The notes under the pieces were generated by a model, which saw nothing but the letters and a program-made list of their open reading frames with translations, made no database searches and was not told the origin of the DNA. This document shows positions 1 to 8,503 of a stretch of 53,155 nucleotides of DNA, piece by piece (positions within the stretch are counted from its first letter, which is position 1; every line of letters begins with the position of its first letter). This DNA comes from Lentisphaerota bacterium (GTDB taxonomy: Bacteria; Verrucomicrobiota; Lentisphaeria; Victivallales; Victivallaceae): contig SUVY01000012.1 in assembly GCA_015061775.1 (NCBI GenBank), positions 1-53,155 on the forward strand, written 5' to 3'. The translations under genes and the position numbers were made by a program.

Positions 1-101
1 AGCAAGACAAAAGCACACCTTTTTTTGAATCATCTTTCGCTGATTATTAAATTTTTTACAATTTTTTTGCAAACAACACTTGAAATTTAGTCTCTCATAG
101 G

Positions 102-153
102 AGAAAAGCGAAAAAACTTTTTTATTTGCTTTTACCTACCTTTGTCTGGAACA
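102..153 (-). repeat. Solo left end of dispersed TIR repeat
   Basis: Read on the minus strand this is about 50 bp of the left end of the repeat found whole at 26399-26586 and 50032-50220: a TTCC(A)GACAAAGGTAGG-type start, then the A/T-rich run ending TTTTTTCGCTTTTCT. It carries one mismatch in the terminal TTCCCGA and ends abruptly at CTCCTATGAG. It overlaps the 3' end of the FtsK-like gene and supplies that gene's stop codon. The first 100 bases of the window hold only A/T-rich sequence and no gene I can support. Confidence 0.75.
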
Positions 154-1122
154 GAGCCTTTTATTTATCAAACACGTCAGTATATCATCGCAATACTGCG
201 ATGTCCGATTTGAAAGGGATTTGACCATCTGCTTGATATCTTTATGAACAAATGCACTATGGACGCTTTCGATGTTGATGTGGGAAGGACTCATCAGCAG
301 CATATCGCCCATTCCGGCAAGTTTTTCCGCGCCCCCGGTACCGAGCACTACACGGCTGTCAAGTACGGAATTCACCCTGAAACAGAAAAATGATGTAAAC
401 TGAGCCTGGATTACACCAGTAATGACATCGGGCGATGTAACTCGGGTAGAAACTATCAGCTGAATACCGGCAGTCCGTCCTTTTTGCCCAATGCGAACAA
501 TGAATTTCTCTATCTCCTTTGCATCCCCTGTCGTCATTACATCAGCAAGCTCATCGATGATAACAACCAGATATGGCAGACGGTCAGGTATCGGTGCTCC
601 ACAAAAGCCGCAATTTTTTTGTCCTGCAATCTTGCGGCTGTTATATTCTGCTATATTCTTTACTCCAGCTGCGGCAAGCTGCAGGTAACGCCTTTCCATC
701 TCATTTTCCCCCCAGTCCAAAACTGTGATAACTTTGGAGGTGTCGCTGATCACAGGAGTAAGCAAGTGTGGAATAGTTTTATAATCCTCAAACGCCGCAA
801 CGTCTGATGATGCCATAATAAGTTTCAATCTGTCCGGTGACAATTTCAGAAGGAGACTTGCGATAACAGAGTTGATACCCTCACGCACTTCAGCTTTATC
901 ATTTCCTGCAATAAGAATGTTGTGCGTACGGGCAAGATCAAGTATGACAGGATTGCCGGAAGCATCTTCACCTACGGCAACAGGCATACTCATATCGGCA
1001 TTTTCCCAGGCTTCGCTTCCCCAAATGCGGTGTATGTCAACAAATGAATTGTTCCTGCTCGCCATTGACTCAGGAATAGTTTGAGACGCTGAGTTTTTTG
1101 AAACGTTGTTAATATTTTCCAT
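136..1122 (-). CDS. FtsK/SpoIIIE motor-domain homologue with a destroyed P-loop
   Basis: 328 aa. The sequence aligns along its length with the RecA-like motor domain of FtsK/SpoIIIE: IPHLLTPV around residues 118-125, EMERRY around 142-147, Walker B with DELAD at 191-195, and DVITGVI followed by a GGAEKL...GDML block. It lacks the N-terminal membrane segments and the C-terminal gamma winged helix of FtsK. The P-loop is gone: where FtsK has AGTTGSGKSVGIN this protein has AGNDKAEVREGIN (residues 72-84), so the catalytic Lys is Val79 and the glycines are lost. The usual MIDPK is replaced by IMASSD. Walker B is intact. It is therefore probably not a normal DNA-pumping ATPase; a structural or DNA/partner-binding role is inference. 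It lies 36 bp after the LRR gene, likely in the same operon. Its last residues (about CSRQR) and stop are encoded by a repeat fragment, so the natural C-terminus may have been replaced. Confidence 0.75.
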   Translation of the reverse strand: MENINNVSKNSASQTIPESMASRNNSFVDIHRIWGSEAWENADMSMPVAVGEDASGNPVILDLARTHNILIAGNDKAEVREGINSVIASLLLKLSPDRLKLIMASSDVAAFEDYKTIPHLLTPVISDTSKVITVLDWGENEMERRYLQLAAAGVKNIAEYNSRKIAGQKNCGFCGAPIPDRLPYLVVIIDELADVMTTGDAKEIEKFIVRIGQKGRTAGIQLIVSTRVTSPDVITGVIQAQFTSFFCFRVNSVLDSRVVLGTGGAEKLAGMGDMLLMSPSHINIESVHSAFVHKDIKQMVKSLSNRTSQYCDDILTCLINKRLCSRQR

Positions 1123-1158
1123 AATGTATTTCCTGATTATAAATCCTTGCTTTCTGTA

Positions 1159-2430
1159 TCAGATGGAGAAAAATTCACAGAACGATTGAAAGAAAGTTTT
1201 TTCTGCCGTTTTGTTTTTTGCGTTTTTACAATTTATTTTGCAATTTTCCGGAATATTAACTCCATTAAAAATTTCCGTATTTTCTCCGTGAAATTCAATC
1301 TCGCTTAACTTATCGCAACCATCAAACGCATATTTGCAGATTTGCTCTACCCCGCCCGGCAAAATAACTTTTATCAAATTTTTGCAATCCTTAAAAGCCG
1401 ACGACTCTACTGTTTTAACTTTTGACGGAATTCTTATGAACTGCAAATTCTCACATCCACTAAATGTATAAGCGTTTATATTCTCCAGATTTTCCGGCAA
1501 CGTTACTGCCGTTAAGTTTTTACAATTTGCAAACGCCGACATTTTTATGATTTTAACGCTATCCGGCAACACTACTGTTGTCAGATTTTTACAGTTTTCA
1601 AATGCTCCTGAAGCAATATTTTCAACTCCGTCAGGAACAATATAACCGCCTTTGAACGAGCGCGGAATATGAATGAGAGTATGTGAATCCACATAGAAGA
1701 GCGCACTGTGTTCATCCACTGCAAAATATTTGTTGTCTTTCGATATTTTTACAGATTTGGCATTTGGAAATGCTCGAGTTCCTATTCCGTGTACATTTTT
1801 GGAAATATAAATGCTTTCCAGCGGGCAATTTTCAAAAGCCTCCCAACTGATATATTTTACACTCTCCGGAATTGTAACTTTTTTCAACTTTTCACAAAAT
1901 TTAAAGGTGCTGTCGTCAATTATTTCAACTCCTTCAGGAATATCAATGCCGGTCAGAGAATTGCAATATGCAAATGCGTCGCGTTCTATTTTACGAACAC
2001 TCTCCGGGATGAATACAGTTTCTGCATAAGGGCACATAACTTTTTTTATTTTAGTTACTCCGCGCGGTATTACTACCCTGGCAAGATCAATGGGACAACT
2101 TACAAGCGTTCTGTTATCATCGCTGAAAATCATGCCCTGCTTTTTCGCCCTTTGCAGCTCGTACTCCGCGGAAGCGAATGCCTCCGGAAAAAGCTGCCTG
2201 ATATATTTTGTCTTGTCGGGAATAGTTTCAATATGCTTCTTTGCTTCATTAAGTTTTTTGGTGTACATTTTTACAGAAAGCGAGTCTGCCGGATAAGTTA
2301 ACTTTATCCAATCCTGAACTTTCTGAAAGTCTGCCTTGACGTTTTCTGCGCTTGCAAGAAACCCGGAAAAAATTACCGCTGCAATCATTGTACTTTTGAG
2401 CAAAGTCCTGCTATAAAAATTCTTGTTCAT
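1159..2430 (-). CDS. Secreted BspA-type leucine-rich-repeat protein
   Basis: 423 aa from the ATG at 2430. That start is preferred over the in-frame ATG at 2454 because AGAAGGA lies 8 nt upstream of it and it puts the signal peptide (hydrophobic run MIAAVIFSGFLASA) at the N-terminus. The mature protein has roughly ten LRR_5/BspA-type repeats of about 23 residues, recognisable by repeating 'F.nC.nL..v.lP..v..I...aF..C' units (for example AFANCKNLTAVTLPENL). Such proteins are usually surface or periplasmic ligand-binding proteins; the ligand cannot be read from sequence. It follows the PH-domain gene by 26 bp and precedes the FtsK-like gene by 36 bp on the same strand, suggesting one transcript. 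No sortase or lipoprotein signal is visible. Confidence 0.85.
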   Translation of the reverse strand: MNKNFYSRTLLKSTMIAAVIFSGFLASAENVKADFQKVQDWIKLTYPADSLSVKMYTKKLNEAKKHIETIPDKTKYIRQLFPEAFASAEYELQRAKKQGMIFSDDNRTLVSCPIDLARVVIPRGVTKIKKVMCPYAETVFIPESVRKIERDAFAYCNSLTGIDIPEGVEIIDDSTFKFCEKLKKVTIPESVKYISWEAFENCPLESIYISKNVHGIGTRAFPNAKSVKISKDNKYFAVDEHSALFYVDSHTLIHIPRSFKGGYIVPDGVENIASGAFENCKNLTTVVLPDSVKIIKMSAFANCKNLTAVTLPENLENINAYTFSGCENLQFIRIPSKVKTVESSAFKDCKNLIKVILPGGVEQICKYAFDGCDKLSEIEFHGENTEIFNGVNIPENCKINCKNAKNKTAEKTFFQSFCEFFSI

Positions 2431-2456
2431 AACAATATTCCTTCTTACTATCATAA

Positions 2457-2990
2457 TTAACGCAATGAGTTTATCTGTGTCATGATTTCGTACGGATTGG
2501 AGACTCCGGCAATGCTGATTTCAGCCCCGGCTGTAGCCGCGGTGCCGACGGAGATATTTCCGACTCCGATGATGCGCTGCCAGATTCCCTGAATGAAATT
2601 CATCGCACGTATATCTCTTATCCAAATCTCATTCTGCATTCTTGAAATAAATCCTCGCCGGACGATGATACGGTGCGTCGTCAACTCATAGCGGGTACAG
2701 GTTATTTCAATTACGACCCACAGCAATATGACTATACCGAAAATCATCGGAGTCGTAATGACTCCAAGCAAAATATGCCACAGGTAGTTCATCACGCCCG
2801 GACGGTAGATTTTTACCTTCTGCTCATGGGATATATCATCACACTTGTTTTCAGAAGGATCCGCTTTCAGCGCAGATCCGCACTTCGGACACACCGCCGC
2901 CCGCTTGGATATCAGAGCATCGCAATCCGGACAGGGACAGAGGCTGCTGTTGGTGATTCTAACGTCATTTTGATTTGCAGGGAAATCCAT
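2457..2990 (-). CDS. Zinc-ribbon plus bacterial PH-domain membrane protein
   Basis: 177 aa. Residues about 18-37 form a zinc ribbon (CPCPDC...CPKCG). A hydrophobic segment around residues 67-95 (YLWHILLGVITTPMIFGIVI) is followed by a bPH_2/DUF304-type domain, with the signatures YELTTHRIIVRRG and then IRDIRAMNF. Proteins of this type are membrane-anchored and of uncertain function; some affect membrane or envelope stress traits. Start ATG at 2990 has AAGGA about 8 nt upstream. It lies 58 bp after creD, separated from it by a strong hairpin (3011-3039), and just before the LRR gene. Confidence 0.8.
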   Translation of the reverse strand: MDFPANQNDVRITNSSLCPCPDCDALISKRAAVCPKCGSALKADPSENKCDDISHEQKVKIYRPGVMNYLWHILLGVITTPMIFGIVILLWVVIEITCTRYELTTHRIIVRRGFISRMQNEIWIRDIRAMNFIQGIWQRIIGVGNISVGTAATAGAEISIAGVSNPYEIMTQINSLR

Positions 2991-3010
2991 TTTTGCATTC
3001 CTTGGTTTCA

Positions 3011-3046
3011 GGCTCCGCAGAAGATGTTGCTGCGGAGCCGTTTTTT
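3011..3046 (+). terminator. Perfect 10-bp hairpin with T-run on the plus strand
   Basis: GGCTCCGCAG (3011-3020) pairs perfectly with CTGCGGAGCC (3030-3039) and is followed on the plus strand by GTTTTTTG. No plus-strand gene leads into it. On the minus strand it is an intercistronic hairpin between creD and the PH-domain gene without a U-run, so it may instead act in mRNA processing or stability. Confidence 0.6.
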
Positions 3047-3048
3047 GT

Positions 3049-4188
3049 TCAGTTTCCGTTGGTATTGCGATTGATTTTACCGGTCAGCAGCATCATCACT
3101 CCGAGGATGATCGCAAGAGTAACGGTTCCGAAAAACAAGGCCCAATCCTCCATCCGCAGAAGTATGAAGTTGAAGAAATAACTTGCCGCAAACACGCTGC
3201 CCATCACAATCGCCGGAAGCAGTCTGCCGATGAAGAGACGGGCGTACATTGCAGTCATTCCGACGACCACAGCTGCACTTGATATATATCCGGCAGTGAA
3301 TCCGAATTTTTCAGAAAACGCCAGCATCATCAAATAGAACAACACCGGAGCTCCTGAAGCGACAATGTACTGAAGCGGATGAACGTAAACTTTTGTTACC
3401 AGTTCAGAAGTGACAAGCGTGAAGAAAAAGATGATAAGGAAAAATGTCGCATAGCTGATACATCTTTCGACCTGCTGATAACTTCCGGCGGGAATACAGA
3501 ATTCAACGCCTACGCTGTCTCCGTTGCCTGCGGCTTTGCCAATCCATTGCGCTGAAAAATTTTTGTCGGTGACCGTCCGGGTATCAGGAAGCGTATAGCC
3601 GATAAATCCGGGACTATCCCAATCGCCTTTTATATTGACCTCGTGGGTTGCAGCATTCAATCCGCAACGCAGTTCTCCGCTGCCGCGGAGTGTCAGGGTG
3701 ATATCGCACCTGGATTTTCCGGAAGGCAGTTGAAACGAGAAATAATTGAACTTCTTTTTAATATCGACGGCTTTTCCGTCTATTTTAACCTCACAACCTT
3801 CTACGGCTTTTATATCGTAAACAATTACTCTGTTTTCGACGGCATCCCCGGGAACCAGATATGTTGCTTTGATATTTACTTTTGCAGTATAAACCGGAAC
3901 CTGATAAATTCCGCGATAGAGGACTTTGGGAGAGGCTTCGACAAAAAACTCCTCTTTTTCAGCCGTGTAAAACATTGACACCAGCTGCTTTTTTCCCCAC
4001 GCGGCAGATATTTCTTCATAGACGATATTCTGCCGCTTCATCCGCTCCGATGAGAGCTCATTGACAATAAATATCGGTATCTGGAACAGCATGATTGCGA
4101 TGATCATGAGCAGTATTTTAATGCTCCATGATTTTGCTGCAGCAGGACACTTGAATTGTTTTTCGCTTGTTTGAGTTGTTACATCCAT
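3049..4188 (-). CDS. creD: CreD-family inner-membrane protein
   Basis: 379 aa from the ATG at 4188 (strong AGGAAAGGA upstream); the longer reading frame to 4254 has no ribosome site. One N-terminal membrane helix (ILLMIIAIMLFQIPIFIV), a large extracytoplasmic domain (about 40-230) and a C-terminal block of several helices introduced by HPLQYIVASGAPVLFYLMML, which closely follows the HPVQY...FYLLLLALSEH region of E. coli CreD. E. coli CreD is about 450 aa, so this copy is shorter, mostly in the external domain. CreD is linked to the CreBC two-component response and envelope integrity, with the molecular activity unknown. No creBC genes are in the window. It is first in the operon with the PH, LRR and FtsK-like genes. 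Confidence 0.85.
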   Translation of the reverse strand: MDVTTQTSEKQFKCPAAAKSWSIKILLMIIAIMLFQIPIFIVNELSSERMKRQNIVYEEISAAWGKKQLVSMFYTAEKEEFFVEASPKVLYRGIYQVPVYTAKVNIKATYLVPGDAVENRVIVYDIKAVEGCEVKIDGKAVDIKKKFNYFSFQLPSGKSRCDITLTLRGSGELRCGLNAATHEVNIKGDWDSPGFIGYTLPDTRTVTDKNFSAQWIGKAAGNGDSVGVEFCIPAGSYQQVERCISYATFFLIIFFFTLVTSELVTKVYVHPLQYIVASGAPVLFYLMMLAFSEKFGFTAGYISSAAVVVGMTAMYARLFIGRLLPAIVMGSVFAASYFFNFILLRMEDWALFFGTVTLAIILGVMMLLTGKINRNTNGN

Positions 4189-4265
4189 TTCTTTTTTTCC
4201 TTTCCTGTTTTGGAGATGATCAACCGGAATAACTCCGACACAAAAGCTATCCAATATATAATCTG

Positions 4266-4293
4266 CATATAAAGAATATTATTCTTACACCAA
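4266..4293 (-). promoter_or_regulatory. Candidate sigma70 promoter of the creD operon
   Basis: Read on the minus strand: -35 TTGGTG (4293-4288), 16-bp spacer, -10 TATATG (4271-4266). It lies about 75 bp upstream of the creD start codon. The spacer is filled by a palindrome (separate entry). Confidence 0.45.
4272..4286. promoter_or_regulatory. 7-1-7 palindrome, candidate operator
   Basis: AAGAATA-A-TATTCTT is a perfect 7-1-7 inverted repeat that occupies the -35/-10 spacer of the candidate creD promoter. The 7-1-7 geometry is that of Fur/PerR-family boxes, but the bases are not the Fur consensus, so the regulator is unknown. Confidence 0.45.
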
Positions 4294-4391
4294 AAACAAA
4301 AATATCACTCACTATCGGACATTTTTTGTCCAAGCGGATGAAAAAACGGAAAAAAAGAGGAGTATATCTGAAGGAAGGATACAGAAAAGCA

Positions 4392-4455
4392 AAGAGCTTC
4401 GCCGACGCGCACCTCCGGGGGGAATTAAGGTGTTCAAGCGTCCTGCGAAGCTCTT
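4392..4455 (-). ncRNA. Long nested hairpin with C-rich loop (terminator or small RNA)
   Basis: AAGAGCTTCGC (4392-4402) and GCGAAGCTCTT (4445-4455) are perfect 11-bp complements. Inside them GACGC/GCGTC and ACCT/AGGT pair again. On the minus strand the apical loop reads TAATTCCCCCCGG, and the stem is followed by TTTGCTTTTCT. It lies in the 450-bp gap between the M19 gene and creD. It may simply be the terminator of the seven-gene operon ending at 4641, or a small RNA presenting a C-rich loop. The rest of this gap holds a repeat fragment and the creD promoter, and no gene. Confidence 0.5.
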
Positions 4456-4532
4456 CTACTTATCAATATAAAGCGTTATAAAGAAAATCCAAGTCCCAAA
4501 ACAAAAAAATCGCAACTTTTTAACAAAAAGAT

Positions 4533-4619
4533 TTGTTCCCGATATGGGGAGATGATGCGGGAAAAGCGGAAAAACTTCTTTTCTCGTGAAAAGAAGTTTC
4601 GCCCTTCCCCCGCTTCATC
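4533..4619 (-). repeat. Right-end fragment of dispersed TIR repeat
   Basis: Starts TTTGTTCCCGATATGGGGAGATGATGCGG, matching the complement of the right ends of the full copies, then includes the CTTCTTTTC-tcgt-GAAAAGAAG hairpin and CGCCCTTCCCCC. The left half of the element is absent. It sits just after the stop codon of the M19 gene. Confidence 0.75.
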
Positions 4620-4640
4620 AGCTGCTTATAATGAACAACA

Positions 4641-5882
4641 TCAAAACGGGTCGGGGGCGTTGGCGGCGAAGACCCGAAGGAAGTTTTTTCCGAGGATCTT
4701 TTCGATGGTCTCATCTGAAAAGCCGCGGGTCACCATTCCTACTGTGTAGAGCGGCCAGTTGATCCAGGCAAGAGAACCTGTGACGGTTTCCATCGGGTTT
4801 TTCGCTTTATGCTGATTCCTGTACCAGACTCCCCACCATTGGTTTCCGGTGAATTCTCTCTCGGAGGCTGGATAATACGGAAGATCTGACGTATCCCAGC
4901 TGTGGCGGTACTGCAAATCGGTTCCGATCTGCACGTGGTCGTCTCCGATGAGTTTGACGATGTATTCAAGGTGGTTGAGCAGCATAGGAAGATCGTCTGT
5001 GCCTCCGAGCATACCTGCCCAGGCATAGACTCCGACGAGTCCTCCGTTTTCTGCGATAGCCTTCAGCACACGGTCGCTTTTGCAGCGGATGAAATCATTC
5101 AGCGCCCTCGCTCCGGAGTGGGATGCCATGATGGGTTTGGATGAGGCTTTTGCCGCTTCGTAACTGCTCTGCTCTCCGGTGTGCGGAACATCGACGATTA
5201 TACCGGTCTTGTTGAGTTTTTTAATGAGTTCCAGACCGAGCTCGCTCAATCCTCCGTTTGCGGGTTCGGCGCAGCCGTCGGCAATAAAATTGCGGCGGTT
5301 ATAGGAGAGATGCATCATGCTTACTCCGAGGTGCTTCCAGTCGTCGATCCAGGAGAGCTCCTGCTCAGGAGACTGAAGTTCTCCGACGATCGGAGGTCCG
5401 TTGATGCTCCAGACTACGGCGATACGTCCGGAGTCGTTGATCTCTTTGATCTCCTGGGGACTTCCTGCCTGAGCTATGGTGTCTCTGAAATGGCGCAGCA
5501 GTTGAAAATTGCAACCCATACGCCTGATATCCTCTTCGCGGGATTTGCCTTCCGCAACCGTTTGAACGACGCAGTTCAAGCCGGAGGCGCGCAAGGCGGC
5601 ACGGAAAATCCTGCTGTTCTCTTCATCGCTGCAAATCGCATCGCATCTCGCGTATTCTGTTCGTTTCGCAAGTTCACGGTGTCCCACGTGACGGCCGAAC
5701 CAGTAGTTGTATTTCTCTTTGATTTTGTCGTTCCAGCTGTCCTCTGGAAGGAAGCAGAATCCGTCCATGGCGAACAGGTGTTTATGCAGCTCAAGACCAT
5801 GTTCAAGCTGTGCCTTGGTCGGCTGGATCGCCTGAAGTGCGCTGTTCCAGGCAAGCTCATGATTCTTTGAAATGAAATCCAT
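4641..5882 (-). CDS. M19 (renal dipeptidase) family protein lacking metal ligands
   Basis: 413 aa, a membrane-dipeptidase (peptidase M19) fold. The second half has the family landmarks: IIVDVPH (H234), SHSGARAL (H255), ENGGLVGV and GTDLQYRH. Catalytic M19 enzymes bind two zincs through an N-terminal HxD, a Glu, and two His. Here the N-terminal DGHNDLP equivalent reads DGFCFLP (residues 40-46, so both ligands are Phe), and the Glu of the VEGG motif is Asn161 (INGP). Only the two later His remain. Either the protein uses a different mononuclear centre or it is not a dipeptidase. No signal peptide is visible. Start ATG at 5882 follows GAGGAAC; it is 11 bp downstream of the pseudopilin stop and is the last gene of the seven-gene operon. 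Confidence 0.8.
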   Translation of the reverse strand: MDFISKNHELAWNSALQAIQPTKAQLEHGLELHKHLFAMDGFCFLPEDSWNDKIKEKYNYWFGRHVGHRELAKRTEYARCDAICSDEENSRIFRAALRASGLNCVVQTVAEGKSREEDIRRMGCNFQLLRHFRDTIAQAGSPQEIKEINDSGRIAVVWSINGPPIVGELQSPEQELSWIDDWKHLGVSMMHLSYNRRNFIADGCAEPANGGLSELGLELIKKLNKTGIIVDVPHTGEQSSYEAAKASSKPIMASHSGARALNDFIRCKSDRVLKAIAENGGLVGVYAWAGMLGGTDDLPMLLNHLEYIVKLIGDDHVQIGTDLQYRHSWDTSDLPYYPASEREFTGNQWWGVWYRNQHKAKNPMETVTGSLAWINWPLYTVGMVTRGFSDETIEKILGKNFLRVFAANAPDPF

Positions 5883-5893
5883 TTTGCAGTTCC

Positions 5894-6610
5894 TCAGAAT
5901 GTCATATAGTAGTTCCAGAATTTTCTGAATTCAAGATCATTGGTTATGGTAGTTGCTCCGTAGTGCTGAGGATTTGCCAAACCTTCGACGTGTCCATCAG
6001 CATAGAGGACATTGGGTCTGCCGTTGTGACGGATTTTCTGCTCATTGACAATGTCATCTCCGTAAAGATAGATGCGGCGGCTTGAATCCCAGTTGATACG
6101 GTAGGGCTTGGGGCTGGTGTTGCTCGAAGCAACGGCAAAATCCATGAATACAGCGATTGCGCTGGGATTTTTCTGCTTGGCGACTTGCACAAAGCCGACT
6201 CCGCGCTTGGTGTCCGGACCGTCTGCATTGATACCGTAACTGTATTGGATCTCCATGCCTTCAAGTCCGCCATCTCTCGGATCAGTATGGGCAGGGCAGA
6301 CCAGAGTTTTCTGCAATGTCTGCCATGAGATTTTCAAACCGTTGTAGTAGGGATTGACGTCGTGGCGCACCCAACGCTGCGCTGTGCCTTTCTTGGTCGG
6401 CATCTGGGAGGAGAACATCACTCCGTTATAAGTGTCTGTATAAAGACCGTTCCATGTTCCCATGGTTTTCAGATTGCTGGTGCATCCGTTGGTTTTGCCG
6501 CGCTCGCGTGCGCTTGACAACGCGGGCATCAGGATCGCCGCCAGAATGGCAATGATGGCGATAACGACCAGGAGCTCGATGAGGGTGAAACAGGATTTTT
6601 TGTTTTTCAT
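5894..6610 (-). CDS. Pseudopilin-like secreted protein with H-X9-DG motif
   Basis: 238 aa. The N-terminus is a type IV pilin/type II secretion class III signal: a short basic leader, then [20 protein letters not shown] from residue 8, with the conserved Glu5 of the mature pilin, so processing by a prepilin peptidase and inner-membrane anchoring are expected. The C-terminus carries H-X9-DG (H195 region: [12 protein letters not shown]), the mark of the DUF1559-like pilin family greatly expanded in Planctomycetes and Lentisphaerae. The function is unknown; surface glycan binding is a guess from context. It lies between the second beta-helix gene (29 bp) and the M19 gene (11 bp). Confidence 0.88.
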   Translation of the reverse strand: MKNKKSCFTLIELLVVIAIIAILAAILMPALSSARERGKTNGCTSNLKTMGTWNGLYTDTYNGVMFSSQMPTKKGTAQRWVRHDVNPYYNGLKISWQTLQKTLVCPAHTDPRDGGLEGMEIQYSYGINADGPDTKRGVGFVQVAKQKNPSAIAVFMDFAVASSNTSPKPYRINWDSSRRIYLYGDDIVNEQKIRHNGRPNVLYADGHVEGLANPQHYGATTITNDLEFRKFWNYYMTF

Positions 6611-6639
6611 CTTTACTTTTCCTTTTTTTATGTTAAGGG

Positions 6640-8481
6640 TTAAATCTCTTCTTTTATACCTGCGTCTTTGGCGAAATCGTCATCGGCACTCTGGAGAGCC
6701 CCGACGTATTTGAAGCTCTCAGGCATTCCTTTGACCGGAACTGACGGAGTGAACTCGGCGGGAACAAATGAGTTTTGTTTCCAGTCCGGAAGCACCGCTT
6801 TGGCGTTTCTGGTTGTCTGGCCTTTTACTGCGGGAAATACCGGATTATCTTTTCGTATGAGCGCAAATTTGTTGTTGACGTAAGTGTAGCTCTTCACGCC
6901 GCCTTCACCTTTTTTGCGCATGGAGCTGCTCAAGGTGCTGACGACGGCAAGGTTGTTATAGAAGTTTACGTTTCTGATGATCTGCACCGGTGCTCCGAGG
7001 TCTCCGACAAGGCGGAATTTCGGAGATATCACAGTATTATTGAAGATATGCATTCCCGGAATAGTGATATCGTTCCAGTTATAACCTGCCATATCTTTTC
7101 TGTTTACGACATTGGGGCGTTTCGCCTGCCCCGCCGGAACTCCGATTTTGAAGGCACTGAGATATCCGTCCTTGAACGCGTTTTTGGATGTGTAGTAAAA
7201 GATATTCTGATATACATAGACGGGCCCCGGCCAGGGAAGTCCTCCGAGCGGCTGGTAGGATACGCTCTGGAAGACATCCACAAATTTGTTGCGTCTGATG
7301 TGGCAGTTCACCGGATGGTTTTCCGCTGATATGGCGTTGTCGGAACAGCGGGAAAACAGACACTCCTCGATCACGGTATTTTCAGCTTTGTTCATATTGG
7401 CGATACCATCGAAGACGTTGTGGACATAACACTTTCTCATAGTCCAGTTTTTGCCGATATTGCGGATTATTCCTGTCTCATAATATACTTTTGTTCCACG
7501 GCTGGGGTGCTTGTGCACCCACCAGAAATGGCGGCGGTCGGCGGGATTTTTGATCGAGATTTTTCCGGAGGAAACCAACTCTATCAGCTCTGCGGTGTCT
7601 TCATAGAGCGGAAAATTGTGCCATTCGCATTGCTCAACGAGGATATTGTTGCTGGATTTGGCAAAACGCTCCGCGCTCTTGGAGTCTTCTCCGATGAATG
7701 TTCCGCTGACTCCTCCAGCCATGCAGCCGAGGAAGAGACAGTTTCTTACGGTGACATCGTTTCCGCAGACATAGACGGCGGTGCGGGACGGAGTCTCAAA
7801 GGTGATTCCGTCGATGATGACGTTGAGGCTTTTCCCCGGAGTGCCTTTGAGTCCGAAGTTGTAATAGACTGAGTTCGGAAGCTCTCCGTCGGTATGACCT
7901 CCTTTGGTCGGAGCCACTGCCATGATGTGTTTATTGGGGTCGGTCGAACCGTATTTTCCATCCGGACGCAGCCTCACATAGAGTTTTTTGGTTTTGCGGT
8001 CATAGAAAAATCCGTGACGCGGCCCCGGAACTCCCGGTCTTGCCTCAAATGTCATAAGCAGCTTGAGACTCTGGTACGGAAAGAGGTCCACTTCGCTGTA
8101 AAGCACACGCGGAGGATAGGGATGGACTGTCTTTGTGCAGTAAGTTTGGGTCTTTGCATCGTGAAGCTGCCACTTGACCGCTTTGGTGCGGATCGCTTTG
8201 TCGGCTCCCGTGACGATGACCCGGTTCTTTTTGACCTTGTCGGCGCGGAAAGTAACGGGAGCATCTTTGGTTCCGAAACGCTTGATGTGGACGGCTCCGA
8301 AATAGACTCCGGGCTTTATTATCACAGTGTCTCCGGGATTTACCCTGTCAGCTGCTGCCTGAATGGTATTGAACGGCTGTTTTTCGCTGCCGTTTCCGCC
8401 GGAAGGAGCGTTGACGTCAACATACAGCTCCGCTCCGCGGCAGAGACATAGCGGAAGAAGTAAGAGCAGTAGTTTCTTCAT
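6640..8481 (-). CDS. Secreted right-handed parallel beta-helix protein (DUF1565-like)
   Basis: 613 aa from the ATG at 8481, chosen because AAAGGA lies just upstream and it begins a clean signal peptide ([16 protein letters not shown]). The N-terminal '[22 protein letters not shown]' type region followed by [11 protein letters not shown] is the DUF1565 / pectate-lyase-superfamily entry strand. The middle part (about 230-480) has beta-helix coils with repeated 'tvrNClF', '[19 protein letters not shown]' units. Such proteins are typically polysaccharide lyases, hydrolases or carbohydrate-binding proteins; no catalytic family can be assigned from sequence alone. Fifth gene of the operon, 22 bp after the phosphoesterase. 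Confidence 0.85.
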   Translation of the reverse strand: MKKLLLLLLPLCLCRGAELYVDVNAPSGGNGSEKQPFNTIQAAADRVNPGDTVIIKPGVYFGAVHIKRFGTKDAPVTFRADKVKKNRVIVTGADKAIRTKAVKWQLHDAKTQTYCTKTVHPYPPRVLYSEVDLFPYQSLKLLMTFEARPGVPGPRHGFFYDRKTKKLYVRLRPDGKYGSTDPNKHIMAVAPTKGGHTDGELPNSVYYNFGLKGTPGKSLNVIIDGITFETPSRTAVYVCGNDVTVRNCLFLGCMAGGVSGTFIGEDSKSAERFAKSSNNILVEQCEWHNFPLYEDTAELIELVSSGKISIKNPADRRHFWWVHKHPSRGTKVYYETGIIRNIGKNWTMRKCYVHNVFDGIANMNKAENTVIEECLFSRCSDNAISAENHPVNCHIRRNKFVDVFQSVSYQPLGGLPWPGPVYVYQNIFYYTSKNAFKDGYLSAFKIGVPAGQAKRPNVVNRKDMAGYNWNDITIPGMHIFNNTVISPKFRLVGDLGAPVQIIRNVNFYNNLAVVSTLSSSMRKKGEGGVKSYTYVNNKFALIRKDNPVFPAVKGQTTRNAKAVLPDWKQNSFVPAEFTPSVPVKGMPESFKYVGALQSADDDFAKDAGIKEEI

Positions 8482-8503
8482 AGTTTTTCCTTTCATTTTC
8501 ACA

